Shown: positions 44,545 to 53,297 of the stretch, piece after piece
Layout: the number at the start of each line of letters is the position of its first letter
Position numbering within the stretch: position 1 is the first letter of the stretch
Assembly: GCF_036898465.1 (NCBI RefSeq)
Contig: NZ_JARUMJ010000001.1
Coordinates: 868,001 to 932,000 of the forward strand
Reading direction: 5' to 3'
Length of the DNA stretch: 64,000 bases
Source of the DNA: Streptomyces sp. B21-105
Lineage (GTDB): Bacteria; Actinomycetota; Actinomycetes; Streptomycetales; Streptomycetaceae
Notes under the pieces: generated by a model
Told to the model about the DNA's origin: nothing
The model's database searches: none
What the model saw: only the letters and a program-made list of their open reading frames with translations
Made by a program: the position numbers and the translations under genes

Positions 44545-46068
44545 ATGACTCGTTACGCGGCGCCCGGCACCGAAGGCGCGATCGTCTCCTACGAGACGCG
44601 TTACGACCACTTCATCGGCGGCGAGTACGTCCCCCCGGCTCTCGGGCGGTACTTCGACAACCCGTCGCCGGTGAACGGGGAGAGCTTCACGGAGGTGGCA
44701 CGCGGCACGGCGGAGGACGTGGAACGGGCGCTGGACGCGGCGCACGCCGCCGCGCCGGGCTGGGGGCGCACCTCGGCAACCGAGCGCTCCGACATCCTGC
44801 TGAAGATCGCCGACAGGATGGAGGCCTACCTGGAGCCCCTCGCCGTCGCGGAGAGCTGGGAGAACGGCAAGCCGGTCCGGGAGACACTCGCGGCGGACAT
44901 CCCCCTGGCCATCGATCACTTCCGCTACTTCGCCGGTGCGATCCGCGCTCAGGAGGGCTCGCTCAGCGAGGTGGACGACGACACCGTGGCGTATCACTTC
45001 CACGAGCCGCTCGGCGTCGTCGCGCAGATCATCCCGTGGAACTTCCCCATCCTGATGGCCACATGGAAGCTCGCGCCCGCCCTCGCCGCGGGCAACGCGG
45101 TGGTCATCAAACCCGCCGAGCAGACCCCGGTGTCGCTGCACTACTGGATGAGTCTGGTCGCGGACCTGCTGCCGCCCGGCGTGGTCAACATCGTCAACGG
45201 GTTCGGACCGGAGGCGGGCAAACCGCTCGCGTCCAGCCCTCGGGTGGCGAAGGTCGCCTTCACGGGCGAGACGTCCACGGGCCGGCTGATCATGCAGTAC
45301 GCGGCGGAGCACCTCAAGCCGGTCACCCTGGAACTCGGCGGCAAGTCGCCGAACATCTTCTTCGACGACGTCTGGGAGAAGGACGACGACCTCCGGGACA
45401 AGGCCCTCGAGGGGTTCACCATGTTCGCGCTGAACCAGGGCGAAGTCTGCACCTGCCCGTCGCGCGGCCTCATACAGCGCGGCAATTACGGCGACTTCCT
45501 CCAGGCGGCGGTCGCCCGCACCGAGCTCATCAAGCCCGGCCACCCGCTCGACACGGAAACGATGATCGGCGCGCAGGCCTCCGGTGATCAGCTGGCGAAG
45601 ATCCTCTCCTATATCGACATCGGCCGGAACGAGGGCGCCAGAATCCTCACCGGCGGCGAACGCACAGAGTACGACGGGGAGTTGAAGGGCGGTTACTACG
45701 TCCAGCCGACGATCTTCGAGGGCGACAACCGGATGCGGATCTTCCAGGAGGAGATCTTCGGCCCGGTCCTCTCGGTTGCCTCGTTCGACGACTTCGACGA
45801 CGCCATCAAGATCGCCAACGACACGTCGTACGGCCTCGGCGCCGGGGTGTGGACACGGGACATCAACACGGCGTACCGCGCGGGCCGGGCGATCCAGGCG
45901 GGGCGCGTGTGGACCAACTGCTACCACGCGTACCCCGCGCACGCCGCCTTCGGCGGCTACAAGCAGTCCGGGATCGGCCGGGAGACCCACAAGATGATGC
46001 TGGAGCACTACCAGCAGACGAAGAACCTCCTCGTGTCGTACTCGCCGAAGAAACTGGGCTTCTTCTAG
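44545..46068 (+). CDS. exaC: NAD-dependent aldehyde dehydrogenase (ExaC/ThcA type)
   Basis: 507 residues, the normal size for this class; ATG 44545 with AAGGAGG upstream. Catalytic Cys lies in [11 protein letters not shown], the general-base Glu in [12 protein letters not shown]-binding [13 protein letters not shown] and FTGETSTGR, and the C-terminal [10 protein letters not shown]. ExaC/ThcA-type enzymes oxidise acetaldehyde and related short aldehydes to acids, often in alcohol or thiocarbamate catabolism. Cytoplasmic. Probably activated by the upstream GAF regulator. Confidence 0.94.
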   Translation: MTRYAAPGTEGAIVSYETRYDHFIGGEYVPPALGRYFDNPSPVNGESFTEVARGTAEDVERALDAAHAAAPGWGRTSATERSDILLKIADRMEAYLEPLAVAESWENGKPVRETLAADIPLAIDHFRYFAGAIRAQEGSLSEVDDDTVAYHFHEPLGVVAQIIPWNFPILMATWKLAPALAAGNAVVIKPAEQTPVSLHYWMSLVADLLPPGVVNIVNGFGPEAGKPLASSPRVAKVAFTGETSTGRLIMQYAAEHLKPVTLELGGKSPNIFFDDVWEKDDDLRDKALEGFTMFALNQGEVCTCPSRGLIQRGNYGDFLQAAVARTELIKPGHPLDTETMIGAQASGDQLAKILSYIDIGRNEGARILTGGERTEYDGELKGGYYVQPTIFEGDNRMRIFQEEIFGPVLSVASFDDFDDAIKIANDTSYGLGAGVWTRDINTAYRAGRAIQAGRVWTNCYHAYPAHAAFGGYKQSGIGRETHKMMLEHYQQTKNLLVSYSPKKLGFF

Positions 46069-46077
46069 ACGTCAAAA

Positions 46078-46117
46078 AAGGGCGCCTGACCAGGCACTTC
46101 ACCTGTCAGGCGCCCTT
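46078..46117 (+). terminator. Terminator of the aldehyde dehydrogenase gene
   Basis: 13-bp perfect stem (46078-46090 / 46105-46117) with a 14-nt loop, 9 nt after the stop and preceded by an A-run. The mobile-element genes begin just beyond it. Confidence 0.85.
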
Positions 46118-46166
46118 CCCAGCGTGCATCTAAGTCACGGGGTGAAGTGCAGAGTAACTCCCGATA

Positions 46167-46184
46167 TGTCCCACTGCTGTCCCA
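46167..46184. repeat. TGTCCCA direct repeat next to int
   Basis: Two TGTCCCA copies (46167-46173 and 46178-46184) with an 11-bp period, between the aldehyde dehydrogenase terminator and the int stop. Helically phased short repeats are typical of recombinase arm or Xis binding sites. Confidence 0.4.
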
Positions 46185-46228
46185 TCTCTGACCAGCTGTT
46201 CCGGGGCATTTCCGGGCCAAGGCCCGGC

Positions 46229-47620
46229 TCACGCGTCCTCTGCGCTGCCGTCCTGCCCCTCCCACCTTCGCATCGACTCCTCGATCAGGCTGTTGGCATG
46301 GTTCCGCGCCTCGGCCAGAAACTTGGCGTAGTAGCGGAAGAGAACCTGGATGCTTTGTCCGGCGCGGCGCGCACACTCTGCCGGGTCGACACCGGAGGCA
46401 AGCCAGAATGAGATTCCTGCGTGGCGCAGGTCGTAGGGGCGTTTCGCAAGCTCAAGGGCGTGTTCATCGAGAGTCAGTGCGGCCTCACGCGCACGTCCCC
46501 ATGTGATGCCGTACGCGGAAGGATCGACGTAGTTTCCCGCTGCATTGCGGAACAGACGTCCATCGGGCGCGACACCGAAACTCTCTATGTGCTCGCGCAG
46601 CATGCGCACCAGCACAGGCGGGATGGGCACGGGCCTCGTCGCCTTGGCCGCCCGTCGCTTCAGTGAGTGGACCTCGTGAACGGCACCGTCATTCGTCCAC
46701 TCCTTCCCCGCCATGACCACCCCGCCCTTCAGGTTGAGGAGCCCCCATCCGCTCGCTGGCAGTCGGCACTGAGACTTCTGCAAGTGAATAACCTCAGCAG
46801 GACGCATCGCGGCGTAGTACATACACCCGAAAAAGGCGTACAGGTGTGGGCCTCGACCGGGCAGCGCCCTGACCGCAGCAAGCAGGCGGCCCACCTGCGC
46901 CGGATTGGGCACGCAGTCCGGATCGACTTCGTCGGCAACTTCCGGCGCAGACCACCGCAAGCCGCTCAGCGGGTTCTGGGTGAAGTACCCACGTTCCACT
47001 GCGACTCCGAACACCTCGTTGACGGCAGCTTTCTTGCGCTTCACGGTCTTCGCTGCAGCGGCTGCCCCATCAACCTTGCGGCACAGAGCATCGAGTCCCC
47101 GGCGCAGAACATCGGGCTCCGCCAACTCGCCCACGGGCAGCGAATGGCGCTGCAGCCAATCCAGTGCTGCCTGCCACTCCTCGGGTGGATCCTCCCTCCA
47201 GGCTTTTTTGTTGAAAGCCCATGAATACAGTGCCCTCCGCAGTTCACGAGGTGCCCGGGACATGTGTTCTGGCTCGACGAAGGCTGGAGTGATGGTCGCG
47301 AGAGCATCGGCAAGCGTTCGACGTGTATTTCCCGGCGTACGGTCCCAACGCTGCTCAATGTACTCCTGCGCCAGGACATACCAGGTGGTGCGCTGCTTCA
47401 GTGCCCGGAGCTCGGAGGCCGGCAGGCCCGTCCTTGTGTCGAACGGCTCGCCGTCGCGCGCGGCAGTCACGAGTTTGGAACGTCGGCTCTCCGCAAGCCC
47501 CTTCGTGAGAAAGGACTCGGATTTCTCCCGCCCATTGACCGTCCATCGAACCTCAAACCCCTTGCGACGGTCGGGCCGCTCACGTGTGTCCCAAAATCGA
47601 ACTCTGTAACTCATCGCCAT
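46229..47620 (-). CDS. int: Site-specific tyrosine recombinase (integrase)
   Basis: 463 residues. An N-terminal arm-binding and SAM-like region is followed by a catalytic domain with the first Arg in AAMRPAEVIHL (about 274), RPYDLRHAGISFWLASG carrying the Arg/His pair (Tyr in place of the usual first His), and the nucleophilic Tyr in VLFRYYAKF (about 440). It resembles integrases of actinobacterial integrative elements. Its start overlaps the excisionase stop by 10 nt. Upstream Met3 is an alternative start. Confidence 0.93.
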   Translation of the reverse strand: MAMSYRVRFWDTRERPDRRKGFEVRWTVNGREKSESFLTKGLAESRRSKLVTAARDGEPFDTRTGLPASELRALKQRTTWYVLAQEYIEQRWDRTPGNTRRTLADALATITPAFVEPEHMSRAPRELRRALYSWAFNKKAWREDPPEEWQAALDWLQRHSLPVGELAEPDVLRRGLDALCRKVDGAAAAAKTVKRKKAAVNEVFGVAVERGYFTQNPLSGLRWSAPEVADEVDPDCVPNPAQVGRLLAAVRALPGRGPHLYAFFGCMYYAAMRPAEVIHLQKSQCRLPASGWGLLNLKGGVVMAGKEWTNDGAVHEVHSLKRRAAKATRPVPIPPVLVRMLREHIESFGVAPDGRLFRNAAGNYVDPSAYGITWGRAREAALTLDEHALELAKRPYDLRHAGISFWLASGVDPAECARRAGQSIQVLFRYYAKFLAEARNHANSLIEESMRRWEGQDGSAEDA

Positions 47621-47808
47621 TCAGGCGTATCCCTCTCACACGCTTCCCACCACGCGTCTAGATCGACGCGGCGGCAGCGGAGTTCACCATTCGGAAGTTT
47701 GATCATTCGGGGCGCTTGACCACGAGCGCGCAAGCGGTAGAACGCTGACGGGCTCATTCGGATTTCCGCCAGGACCTCGGCGAGTTTGAGCGCAGGAGGG
47801 CGAGCCAT
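47611..47808 (-). CDS. xis: Excisionase-like HTH protein
   Basis: 65 residues with an AlpA/excisionase MerR-like HTH: LAEVLAEIRMSPSAFYRLRA, followed by PRMIKLPNGELRCRRVDLDAWW. ATG 47808 has AGGGG upstream. Overlap with int indicates an operon. It probably directs excision of the element. Confidence 0.88.
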   Translation of the reverse strand: MARPPALKLAEVLAEIRMSPSAFYRLRARGQAPRMIKLPNGELRCRRVDLDAWWEACERDTPEWR

Positions 47809-47950
47809 TTTTCCCCTGAAGATTTGAACGAGTCGCCAGACGCTGGGCGGTACAACAGAGCTAACTCAGTTGAGCGTTGGCATGGAAGTTCACCGCATCC
47901 GCACAGCTCCACCGCCAAGCGCAGCCGCCGCGAACTCCTCAATGGTCGCG

Positions 47951-47981
47951 ACGATCGCCGGTTTGGCTAACCGGCGATCGT
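47951..47981. repeat. Perfect 13-bp inverted repeat upstream of xis
   Basis: ACGATCGCCGGTT and its exact complement, separated by TGGCT, 143-173 nt before the xis start codon. It could be an operator, a terminator protecting the element's promoter, or a crossover-proximal site. Confidence 0.6.
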
Positions 47982-48036
47982 GGTCTATGTTGCGTGCCGC
48001 ATCGCCAGAGTCCGGTTGCTCCCGCGCTGGCTTCAG

Positions 48037-48282
48037 CTAGGAAGCCAACCGGTATGAGCGCAGCGCAGGGGTCGCGCCGTCCGTGACGATTACCAGCAGA
48101 CCCTCATCAGTGAGTCTGTCAAGATTTCGCGCTACGACACGCTCAGGAGCCCTAATGGCCGGGGCCACGTGCCAAGTTGCAGATCCGGGGTGCACTGCTC
48201 GGTCGCGGCGATGGCTGCGTTGCAGTAGATCCTCGCCGAACCGTCCGGCCGCAAAGGCGCAAACGCCCAGCCCAGTAGACAC
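48037..48282 (-). pseudogene. Truncated HTH-like regulator fragment
   Basis: Only the last ~37 residues look protein-like (RVVARNLDRLTDEGLLVIVT followed by SYRLAS). They resemble the second half of a winged helix-turn-helix. The upstream part of the frame has no plausible domain or ribosome-binding site. Best read as a decayed 3' fragment of a regulator. Confidence 0.3.
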
Positions 48283-48426
48283 GGTGCCGTGGTCACCGGC
48301 CGTGGCCGGACCAAGCGCTCAGTGCGCCTAGCGCGAAGAGAACAGGGGAAGGGAAGCGAGCGGAGCAAATAGCGAAATCCGACAGACCAACCTCCTAGCA
48401 AGGGACGACGCCAGAAGGAGCCCGGT

Positions 48427-48699
48427 GTGGGCGGTACTTCTGACCTGGTGTTTTCCGGGACGTTGTACGTTGACATGCTCCCGGCGGAGGTTTCCAGTCC
48501 TTTGGAGTTCTTTCTTGTCTGCGGTCGGCGAATGCATGCCGACAGCTGCGTGGAGCCCTTCTGTCACGGGGGGTTGAGGCGCAAGACATGCCGCCGCCTT
48601 CGTCATGAAGTCGCTGCCCGTGTCTCGTCGACAAGAGGACCTTCACCGTGCTGCCGAAAACGTCGCGCCACCCTGGAAGACAGGCTGCCGACTGACTGA
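48427..48699 (+). CDS. Short ORF with a good ribosome-binding site, possibly a truncated gene
   Basis: 90 residues from GTG 48427 with AAGGAG 6 nt upstream. The first ~35 residues (GGTSDLVFSGTLYVDMLPAE ... EFFLV) look like a genuine protein N-terminus, loosely of PfkB sugar-kinase style. The rest turns into Arg/Cys-rich nonsense, suggesting that only the 5' end of an old gene survives. Weak call. Confidence 0.3.
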   Translation: MGGTSDLVFSGTLYVDMLPAEVSSPLEFFLVCGRRMHADSCVEPFCHGGLRRKTCRRLRHEVAARVSSTRGPSPCCRKRRATLEDRLPTD

Positions 48700-48809
48700 C
48701 CGGGGCCGGTGGGTGAGTCCCGCCCATCTTGACCGGTAGCGACCGACTGTCTCGGCGTGTGCTGAACGGCTGGGTAGGGTCGCGGTATCCGAGCTGGAGA
48801 GGTAGATGC

Positions 48810-49130
48810 ATGGCCCACGAGATTGTGATCGCGCAGACGACCAGCGACAACGAGGATCAGGCGAAGGCGCTGGCCCGAGGCGCGGTCGAGAGCAAGCTGG
48901 CAGCGGGCGTTCACATCGATGCGCCAATCACCGCCTTCTATTGGTGGAAGGGGGAGGTCGAGACGGCGCAAGAGTGGCGGATCTCGTACATGACGACGAC
49001 GGACCGTCTACCGGCACTGGAGGCGTGGCTGCACGAGAAGCACCCATACGACGTCCCCCAGTGGATCACACTGCCCGTGACCGGCGGTTCGGAGGCGTAC
49101 CTGTCCTGGGTTGTCGCGGAGACGGCATAG
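48810..49130 (+). CDS. cutA: CutA1-type divalent-cation tolerance protein
   Basis: 106 residues from ATG 48810 with GGAGAGG upstream. The CutA1 pattern is complete: IVIAQTTSDNEDQAKALARG, ESKLAAGVHI, ITAFYWWKGEVETAQEW, the EAWLHEKHPYDVPQWITLPV core and a C-terminal YLSWV. CutA1 proteins are small, very stable trimers of the PII-like ferredoxin fold, historically tied to copper tolerance. The real role is unclear. Confidence 0.92.
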   Translation: MAHEIVIAQTTSDNEDQAKALARGAVESKLAAGVHIDAPITAFYWWKGEVETAQEWRISYMTTTDRLPALEAWLHEKHPYDVPQWITLPVTGGSEAYLSWVVAETA

Positions 49131-49201
49131 GTCTGCGGAGCGACGGACCGGCCGTACGACCGCGTTCGCGTCCTGGGCTTGTCCGCGTGCCGCGCAGGGA
49201 C

Positions 49202-50443
49202 TCAGGATGCGAACTGCTTCAGATGGCGGCTGAGTTCCTGCTCGCTGTCGGGGAGCGACGCTGCGATTGTCGATGCGCGCTCCTTGCCCATCGTGTTGGG
49301 CTTGGCCTGTGCCGCGGCGGCGAACTGTCGTGACACGTAGACCCCTTGGTCGACGTCGCCTCCACGCAGCAGGGCCGAAGCGAGATCACCGAGGACCACG
49401 ACGCCTCCGTCCGGGAGTTCGTCTCCGAGTCGGTCGACTGCGGTGTCTGCTGTAGCGGTGAGTTCGGGACGCCTCAACTGCCCGTATACAGAGAGGGCCA
49501 GCGAGTCCATGCGGTACGGGGTCACGAACCGGACCCACGCCTGCTCGTTGGTGTGATCCGCGAAGTCGTAGGCGAAGCGCGCTCGCTCCAACGCCCGGAG
49601 CGCCCCCATCTCGTCGCCGGCCGCCGCAGCCTCCTCCGCGTGCCTGCCGAGGACCCAGGCGGCAGCAGTAGCGTTGCCGTGGCCTCGCACATCGCTGGCC
49701 GCTTGGGAAAGGAACTCCAACTTCGCCTTCGGCGTCGAGGCGCCGTAGCTGCTGTAGGTCAGGGCCAGGGCTCGGAGCGGAGGGTGCCCGGCGGTCGTCG
49801 CGCACTGCGACGTGACCTTGTAGTAGGCGTCGGCTTTGTCGTGCTCACCTAGGTCCCAGGCAACCCAACCGGCCAGGGCAGCGGTTTCTCCGGCGGCGAT
49901 GGTGAGAGCCCGCTCGTGTTCGCCGGCACGGGGCAGAGCCGCAGTGATCGCGTCAAGATGCGACTCGACCGTGCTTTGTAGCCGCCGGGCGCTGAGATTG
50001 AGTTCCTGGACGTGTAGTTCAGCGGCCCGGTCGATGAGCGCGACAGCGGAGGGCGAATCGATCTTGGACCCCTTGCTGAGGGCGAAGGCGAGGCGCCCCC
50101 AGGGCTCGGCAGCCGCGCTCACGCCGACAGCGGCGCCACCCAGCAGCGTGCGACGCTTCACGGCGTCCTGGTCCTCCCCTGCATTGGCATGCCCCTTTCT
50201 CTTCCGAGCGCGGGCAGCCTTGGCCTCCCGCTGTAGCTCCTCGAAGGGGACACCGCAGGCCGCCGCGATGTGGCCGATTGTGTGATTGGTAGGGATGTTT
50301 TCGAAGTTCTCATAGCGGCTGATCTCTCGGCGGGTCATGGTGTCCCGGCCGGAGACAGCGTTGATCGCGTCTGCCTGCTCCTCCTGCGTCCTGCCTGCGT
50401 CCTGCCGAAGCCGGAGAAGCAGGTCGGCGAAGGGATCTGGCAT
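49202..50443 (-). CDS. XRE-family regulator with TPR-like C-terminal domain
   Basis: 413 residues from ATG 50443 (GAGG upstream). An XRE HTH (about 5-75: ADLLLRLRQDAGRTQEEQAD, TRREISRYE, IAAACGVPFEEL) is followed by a basic linker (RARKRKGH) and a Tat-like segment RRTLLGGAAVGVSAAA. A ~280-residue all-helical TPR-like sensor domain completes the protein. Large families of these regulators occur in Streptomyces, often beside small HATPase proteins as here. Target and signal unknown. Confidence 0.85.
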   Translation of the reverse strand: MPDPFADLLLRLRQDAGRTQEEQADAINAVSGRDTMTRREISRYENFENIPTNHTIGHIAAACGVPFEELQREAKAARARKRKGHANAGEDQDAVKRRTLLGGAAVGVSAAAEPWGRLAFALSKGSKIDSPSAVALIDRAAELHVQELNLSARRLQSTVESHLDAITAALPRAGEHERALTIAAGETAALAGWVAWDLGEHDKADAYYKVTSQCATTAGHPPLRALALTYSSYGASTPKAKLEFLSQAASDVRGHGNATAAAWVLGRHAEEAAAAGDEMGALRALERARFAYDFADHTNEQAWVRFVTPYRMDSLALSVYGQLRRPELTATADTAVDRLGDELPDGGVVVLGDLASALLRGGDVDQGVYVSRQFAAAAQAKPNTMGKERASTIAASLPDSEQELSRHLKQFAS

Positions 50444-50487
50444 GAGTGTGACCTCTGTCGGTGGGCGGAATCCAATCATGGCCCTAA

Positions 50488-50540
50488 TTCCCCCTCCAGC
50501 TTTCCCCCTTGACAGATTTTTCCCCCTCTGGATTCCCCTG
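50488..50540. promoter_or_regulatory. Four TTCCCC(C) iterons between XRE and HATPase genes
   Basis: TTCCCCCT at 50488, 50502 and 50520, and TTCCCCTG at 50533 (spacings 14, 18, 13), in the short divergent region. A TTGACA box (50509-50514) lies between copies two and three. Candidate binding array for the XRE regulator. Confidence 0.5.
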
Positions 50541-50574
50541 GTCGACGGCGTCGCCACGCGGTGCGATAGCCCCT

Positions 50575-51084
50575 ATGACCAGGCTCCAAGAGGAGACCCC
50601 GCCCGGCGGGGGCATCCGTAGCTTTGCCGCCACAGCATGCGTGTCATGCGCGAGGTCGGTTCACGAAGACCGGCACAGCACATCGGCAAGGGCAGGCATA
50701 CCGGCGGCATCCCATGGCTGTCAGGCGGCCTTTCTCCCTGATCTCGCGAGAGTTGGGGAGATGCGGCAGACAGCCGGGGCGTTCCTGCGGCGGTGCCGTG
50801 TTTCGCAGCCGGTGGTGGGGGTCGTCGTACTGGCCGTCTCGGAGCTGGTCACCAACGCCGTGGTTCACGGAGAGGGAGAAGTCGTGCTCCGGATCACGGT
50901 GGCCGTCGACGTGGTGCGCGTCTCGGTCACCGATCACCATCCGGCCCCAGCTGTACTCAAGGAAGCCGGACCCGACGGTGAATCCGGTCGAGGGATCCGG
51001 CTTGTCGATGCGATCTCAGACGCCTGGGAGAGCAGCGGCAAAGAGACGTGGTGTGAGTTCCGGTACGCGAGGGCTGCGGGTTGA
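50575..51084 (+). CDS. ATP-binding protein, RsbW/SpoIIAB-like HATPase domain
   Basis: 169 residues from ATG 50575; the start is uncertain because no ribosome-binding site is seen. The C-terminal ~110 residues form a GHKL ATPase: N-box VLAVSELVTNAVVHGEGEVV (about 83-102), G1 box VTDHHPAP and G2 box SGRGIRLVDAISDAW. Such stand-alone kinases act as anti-sigma factors or as partners of XRE regulators in Streptomyces. It is divergent from the XRE gene, which it may modulate. Confidence 0.85.
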   Translation: MTRLQEETPPGGGIRSFAATACVSCARSVHEDRHSTSARAGIPAASHGCQAAFLPDLARVGEMRQTAGAFLRRCRVSQPVVGVVVLAVSELVTNAVVHGEGEVVLRITVAVDVVRVSVTDHHPAPAVLKEAGPDGESGRGIRLVDAISDAWESSGKETWCEFRYARAAG

Positions 51085-51146
51085 GCCAGACCTCCAACTG
51101 GTTCCCGGCCATGCGGTTGTCGATTCGGGCAGCTCAGTCACCTCCC

Positions 51147-51647
51147 CTACAAGGGACGCTCCGAGGGGCGTTCGCTTGCCTTCGCCCAGTAGTTCGGTTC
51201 GAGCATCTCGCCAGGCCATGCGGGCTGACGGACCGGGCCCTGAGGCCCCATCTGTTCGAAGTACGGTGCCAGGTCGATCACGGGCGTCCCGTCGACGGCG
51301 TCGAGATCGGTGACCAGCAGGTCCCTGCCTTCGACCTTGAGCAACCGCGGGTAGCTGACCGCCAGTTGGTTGGGGCGCCGGTGGTTGCGGTGGACGAACG
51401 TACCGGTCGCCGGCCAGTTCTGGTTTCCCCTTGGACTGCGTGCGTGGAGCTGGACGTCTTCGGGTCGGGCCAGATGGAAGCGCCAGGTCACGGTCAGGTG
51501 GGAGAACTCCTCGATTCCTTGCAGCGTTTCGAGGGGATAGGCATCGTCGAGCCGGATGATCGATTCGACCCCGCCTTGGTAGTCGTCCTGTACGCGGGTG
51601 TGGCCGCCGACGACCATTGCGATCGACTTGACCTCGTAGGTCGGCAT
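51147..51647 (-). CDS. TrmO-like SAM-binding protein (UPF0066/TsaA family)
   Basis: 166 residues. Family markers are EFSHLTVTWRFH, LHARSPRGNQNWPATGTFVH, RRPNQLAVSYPRLLKVEG, LLVTDLDAVDGTPVIDLAPY and a C-terminal basic tail. TrmO uses SAM to N6-methylate t6A37 in tRNA-Thr. This member is shorter and more divergent than E. coli TrmO, so the substrate is open. Convergent with the HATPase gene. Confidence 0.8.
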   Translation of the reverse strand: MPTYEVKSIAMVVGGHTRVQDDYQGGVESIIRLDDAYPLETLQGIEEFSHLTVTWRFHLARPEDVQLHARSPRGNQNWPATGTFVHRNHRRPNQLAVSYPRLLKVEGRDLLVTDLDAVDGTPVIDLAPYFEQMGPQGPVRQPAWPGEMLEPNYWAKASERPSERPL

Positions 51648-51719
51648 CAGCGCTCGTTCCTCTCCCTGGGCGTAGCGTGCGCGGCGGCCTCCGGTCGGCG
51701 CCGCGAAACCGTTCTGTGG

Positions 51720-53108
51720 TCAGCCTATGGCGCGCAACATGCCTCGCGCGCGACGGTCCAGTTCGGCGACGTGGAGACCACCGCGCTGCCGGACGGGCGA
51801 GATGTCGCTCTGCATGCGGACGATGACGTCGCGGGCTCGCCCGGACTGGATACCGGCCATGGCGTCGAGTGCTTCGTTCCAGGTCGCGCATGCCTCGTCG
51901 AGGCGTCCCTGCTGGACTTGGACTGCGCCGAGGTAGCCGAGGGTCACGCTGTGGGTACGGGCGAACTGCTGGCGTCGGCGCGTGGCCACGCTGCGCTTGA
52001 AGTGGATCTCCGCGTCGCGAGGCTGGCCCATGTCGCGCAGAGCGCAGGCCGTCTCGTGGGCGAGGGAGGCTTCCTGGAAAAAGCCGACGCGGGCCGGTGC
52101 CTCGGTGGCGTCGGCGCGGGCGAGGTCCCGCTCCGCGCGGCTAATGGCCGCGAGGGTGCCGGCCCGGTCGCCATCGGACGCGAGGGCGCGTGCATGGACG
52201 ATCGCCAGCAGCGCCTTTTCACGATGGCTGGCCTGGCCGTAGCGGTCGCGGGACATCGAGGCGTCGGCCAGGGCCAGCGCCCGGCGTGGATGCCCGAGGT
52301 CCACGGCCTGGTGGGCGAGGGCGCGCAGGACATGACCACCGAGCGGTCCGTCTCCCGCTTCCGCCGCGATGCGGGCGGCAATGGTGAGGTAGCGCTGAGC
52401 AGTGCGGTGTTCACTGGCGTCGAAGGCCATCCAACCGGCGAGGTAAGTCATCTCCGCCACGGCGGAGTACGTGTCGCGGCGAAGCTGATCTGTACGGAAT
52501 CGGCCGCCAAGCAGCGGTACCGCACCGTCGAGCAGGTGGCTGGCGAGGGCCTTGCGGCCGGATGCGCCGCCTCGCTGCTGGTCGCGCGCGGAGTAGTAGA
52601 CCGTGAGGTCGCGGACGTCGTCGACGTCGGCCTGAGTCACCGGGCGCGAGGAGGCCGGTCGGCGGTTCGTCGCTGCAGCGGGGGCGGCTGCCCACCACGA
52701 GGTTGTGGGCAGGGCAAGGCCGACCGCGGAGTAGGCGGCGGTGGCCAGCAGCTTGCGTCGGTGCATGTCGAGATCGTCGCTTCCCAGCTCGGCCAGTGCG
52801 GTCAGAGGGTCGACGCTCCAGTCGGATCCGGTGTCGGTCGTGCCTGTCGGCGCTTCTTCCAGCCCGAGGTCGGCCAGGGAGAGGCGGCGGCCGAGTCTGC
52901 GGGACAGCGTCTCGCGCAGGATATGCGGCGCTCTGCCACTCGGCTTCGTGCCGAGCACCCACATGGAGATGTGCGAGCGGGAGATCGCCTCCAGCTCGCG
53001 CACTCCGCACTCCGCGGCCACGCGGGCAACAGCGGCGGCTGCTTGCGGCTGGGACCAGCCTGCTTCGCGCAGGAGTGCGGCGAGGGCGACGTTTCGTTCA
53101 CGGGCCAT
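51720..53108 (-). CDS. XRE-like regulator with TPR domain
   Basis: 462 residues. The N-terminal HTH-like domain (ALAALLREAGWSQPQAAAAV, ISRSHISMWVLGTKPS) is followed by an RRKLLATAAYSAVGLALP segment and long TPR-like helices to about residue 440. The architecture parallels the 49202-50443 gene but the sequence is clearly different. It is probably a DNA-binding regulator with a helical sensor. It is divergent, across 189 nt, from the operon that starts at 53298 and is the nearest candidate regulator of it. Confidence 0.8.
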   Translation of the reverse strand: MARERNVALAALLREAGWSQPQAAAAVARVAAECGVRELEAISRSHISMWVLGTKPSGRAPHILRETLSRRLGRRLSLADLGLEEAPTGTTDTGSDWSVDPLTALAELGSDDLDMHRRKLLATAAYSAVGLALPTTSWWAAAPAAATNRRPASSRPVTQADVDDVRDLTVYYSARDQQRGGASGRKALASHLLDGAVPLLGGRFRTDQLRRDTYSAVAEMTYLAGWMAFDASEHRTAQRYLTIAARIAAEAGDGPLGGHVLRALAHQAVDLGHPRRALALADASMSRDRYGQASHREKALLAIVHARALASDGDRAGTLAAISRAERDLARADATEAPARVGFFQEASLAHETACALRDMGQPRDAEIHFKRSVATRRRQQFARTHSVTLGYLGAVQVQQGRLDEACATWNEALDAMAGIQSGRARDVIVRMQSDISPVRQRGGLHVAELDRRARGMLRAIG

Positions 53109-53297
53109 GGACTGCCCCTCAGTTCCGAAATGATCTTTGGCGCCTTTGGCGGCCTTCCCGTCCGCGCAGGCATACCCCTCGGACGGGATTCACGGTTCGC
53201 TCAACGTAGCTGCCAGGTCACTCACTTCGCACGCCAGCCGTCGGCTCCGACCGACGATCTCGGCTCACTTTGGCTTGATCCGAACAGGAGTTGCGTC

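Larger units (their letters stand above)
46118..48809. mobile_element. Remnant or left end of an integrated element (int-xis)
   Basis: An integrase and excisionase-like pair, a visibly lower GC content than the flanks, and ~1 kb of broken coding sequence sit between a housekeeping aldehyde dehydrogenase and cutA. No rep, tra, ParA or phage structural genes are visible. No tRNA or clear att repeat was found, so both boundaries are guesses. The element could also extend well to the right. Confidence 0.5.
47809..48809. other. About 1 kb without intact genes
   Basis: Moderate-GC DNA between xis and cutA. It holds one strong hairpin, one truncated HTH-like frame on the minus strand and one short plus-strand frame with a good ribosome-binding site (all listed separately). 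The rest shows no support for coding. Confidence 0.5.

Noticed and set aside
46069..46228. tRNA gene as attachment site for the integrase
   Set aside because: I looked for cloverleaf arms and a T-loop; the strong stem at 46078-46117 is a plain terminator hairpin with no tRNA features.
48395..48850. 151-codon minus-strand frame
   Set aside because: No protein-like pattern, no ribosome-binding site, and it overlaps the start of cutA on the other strand.
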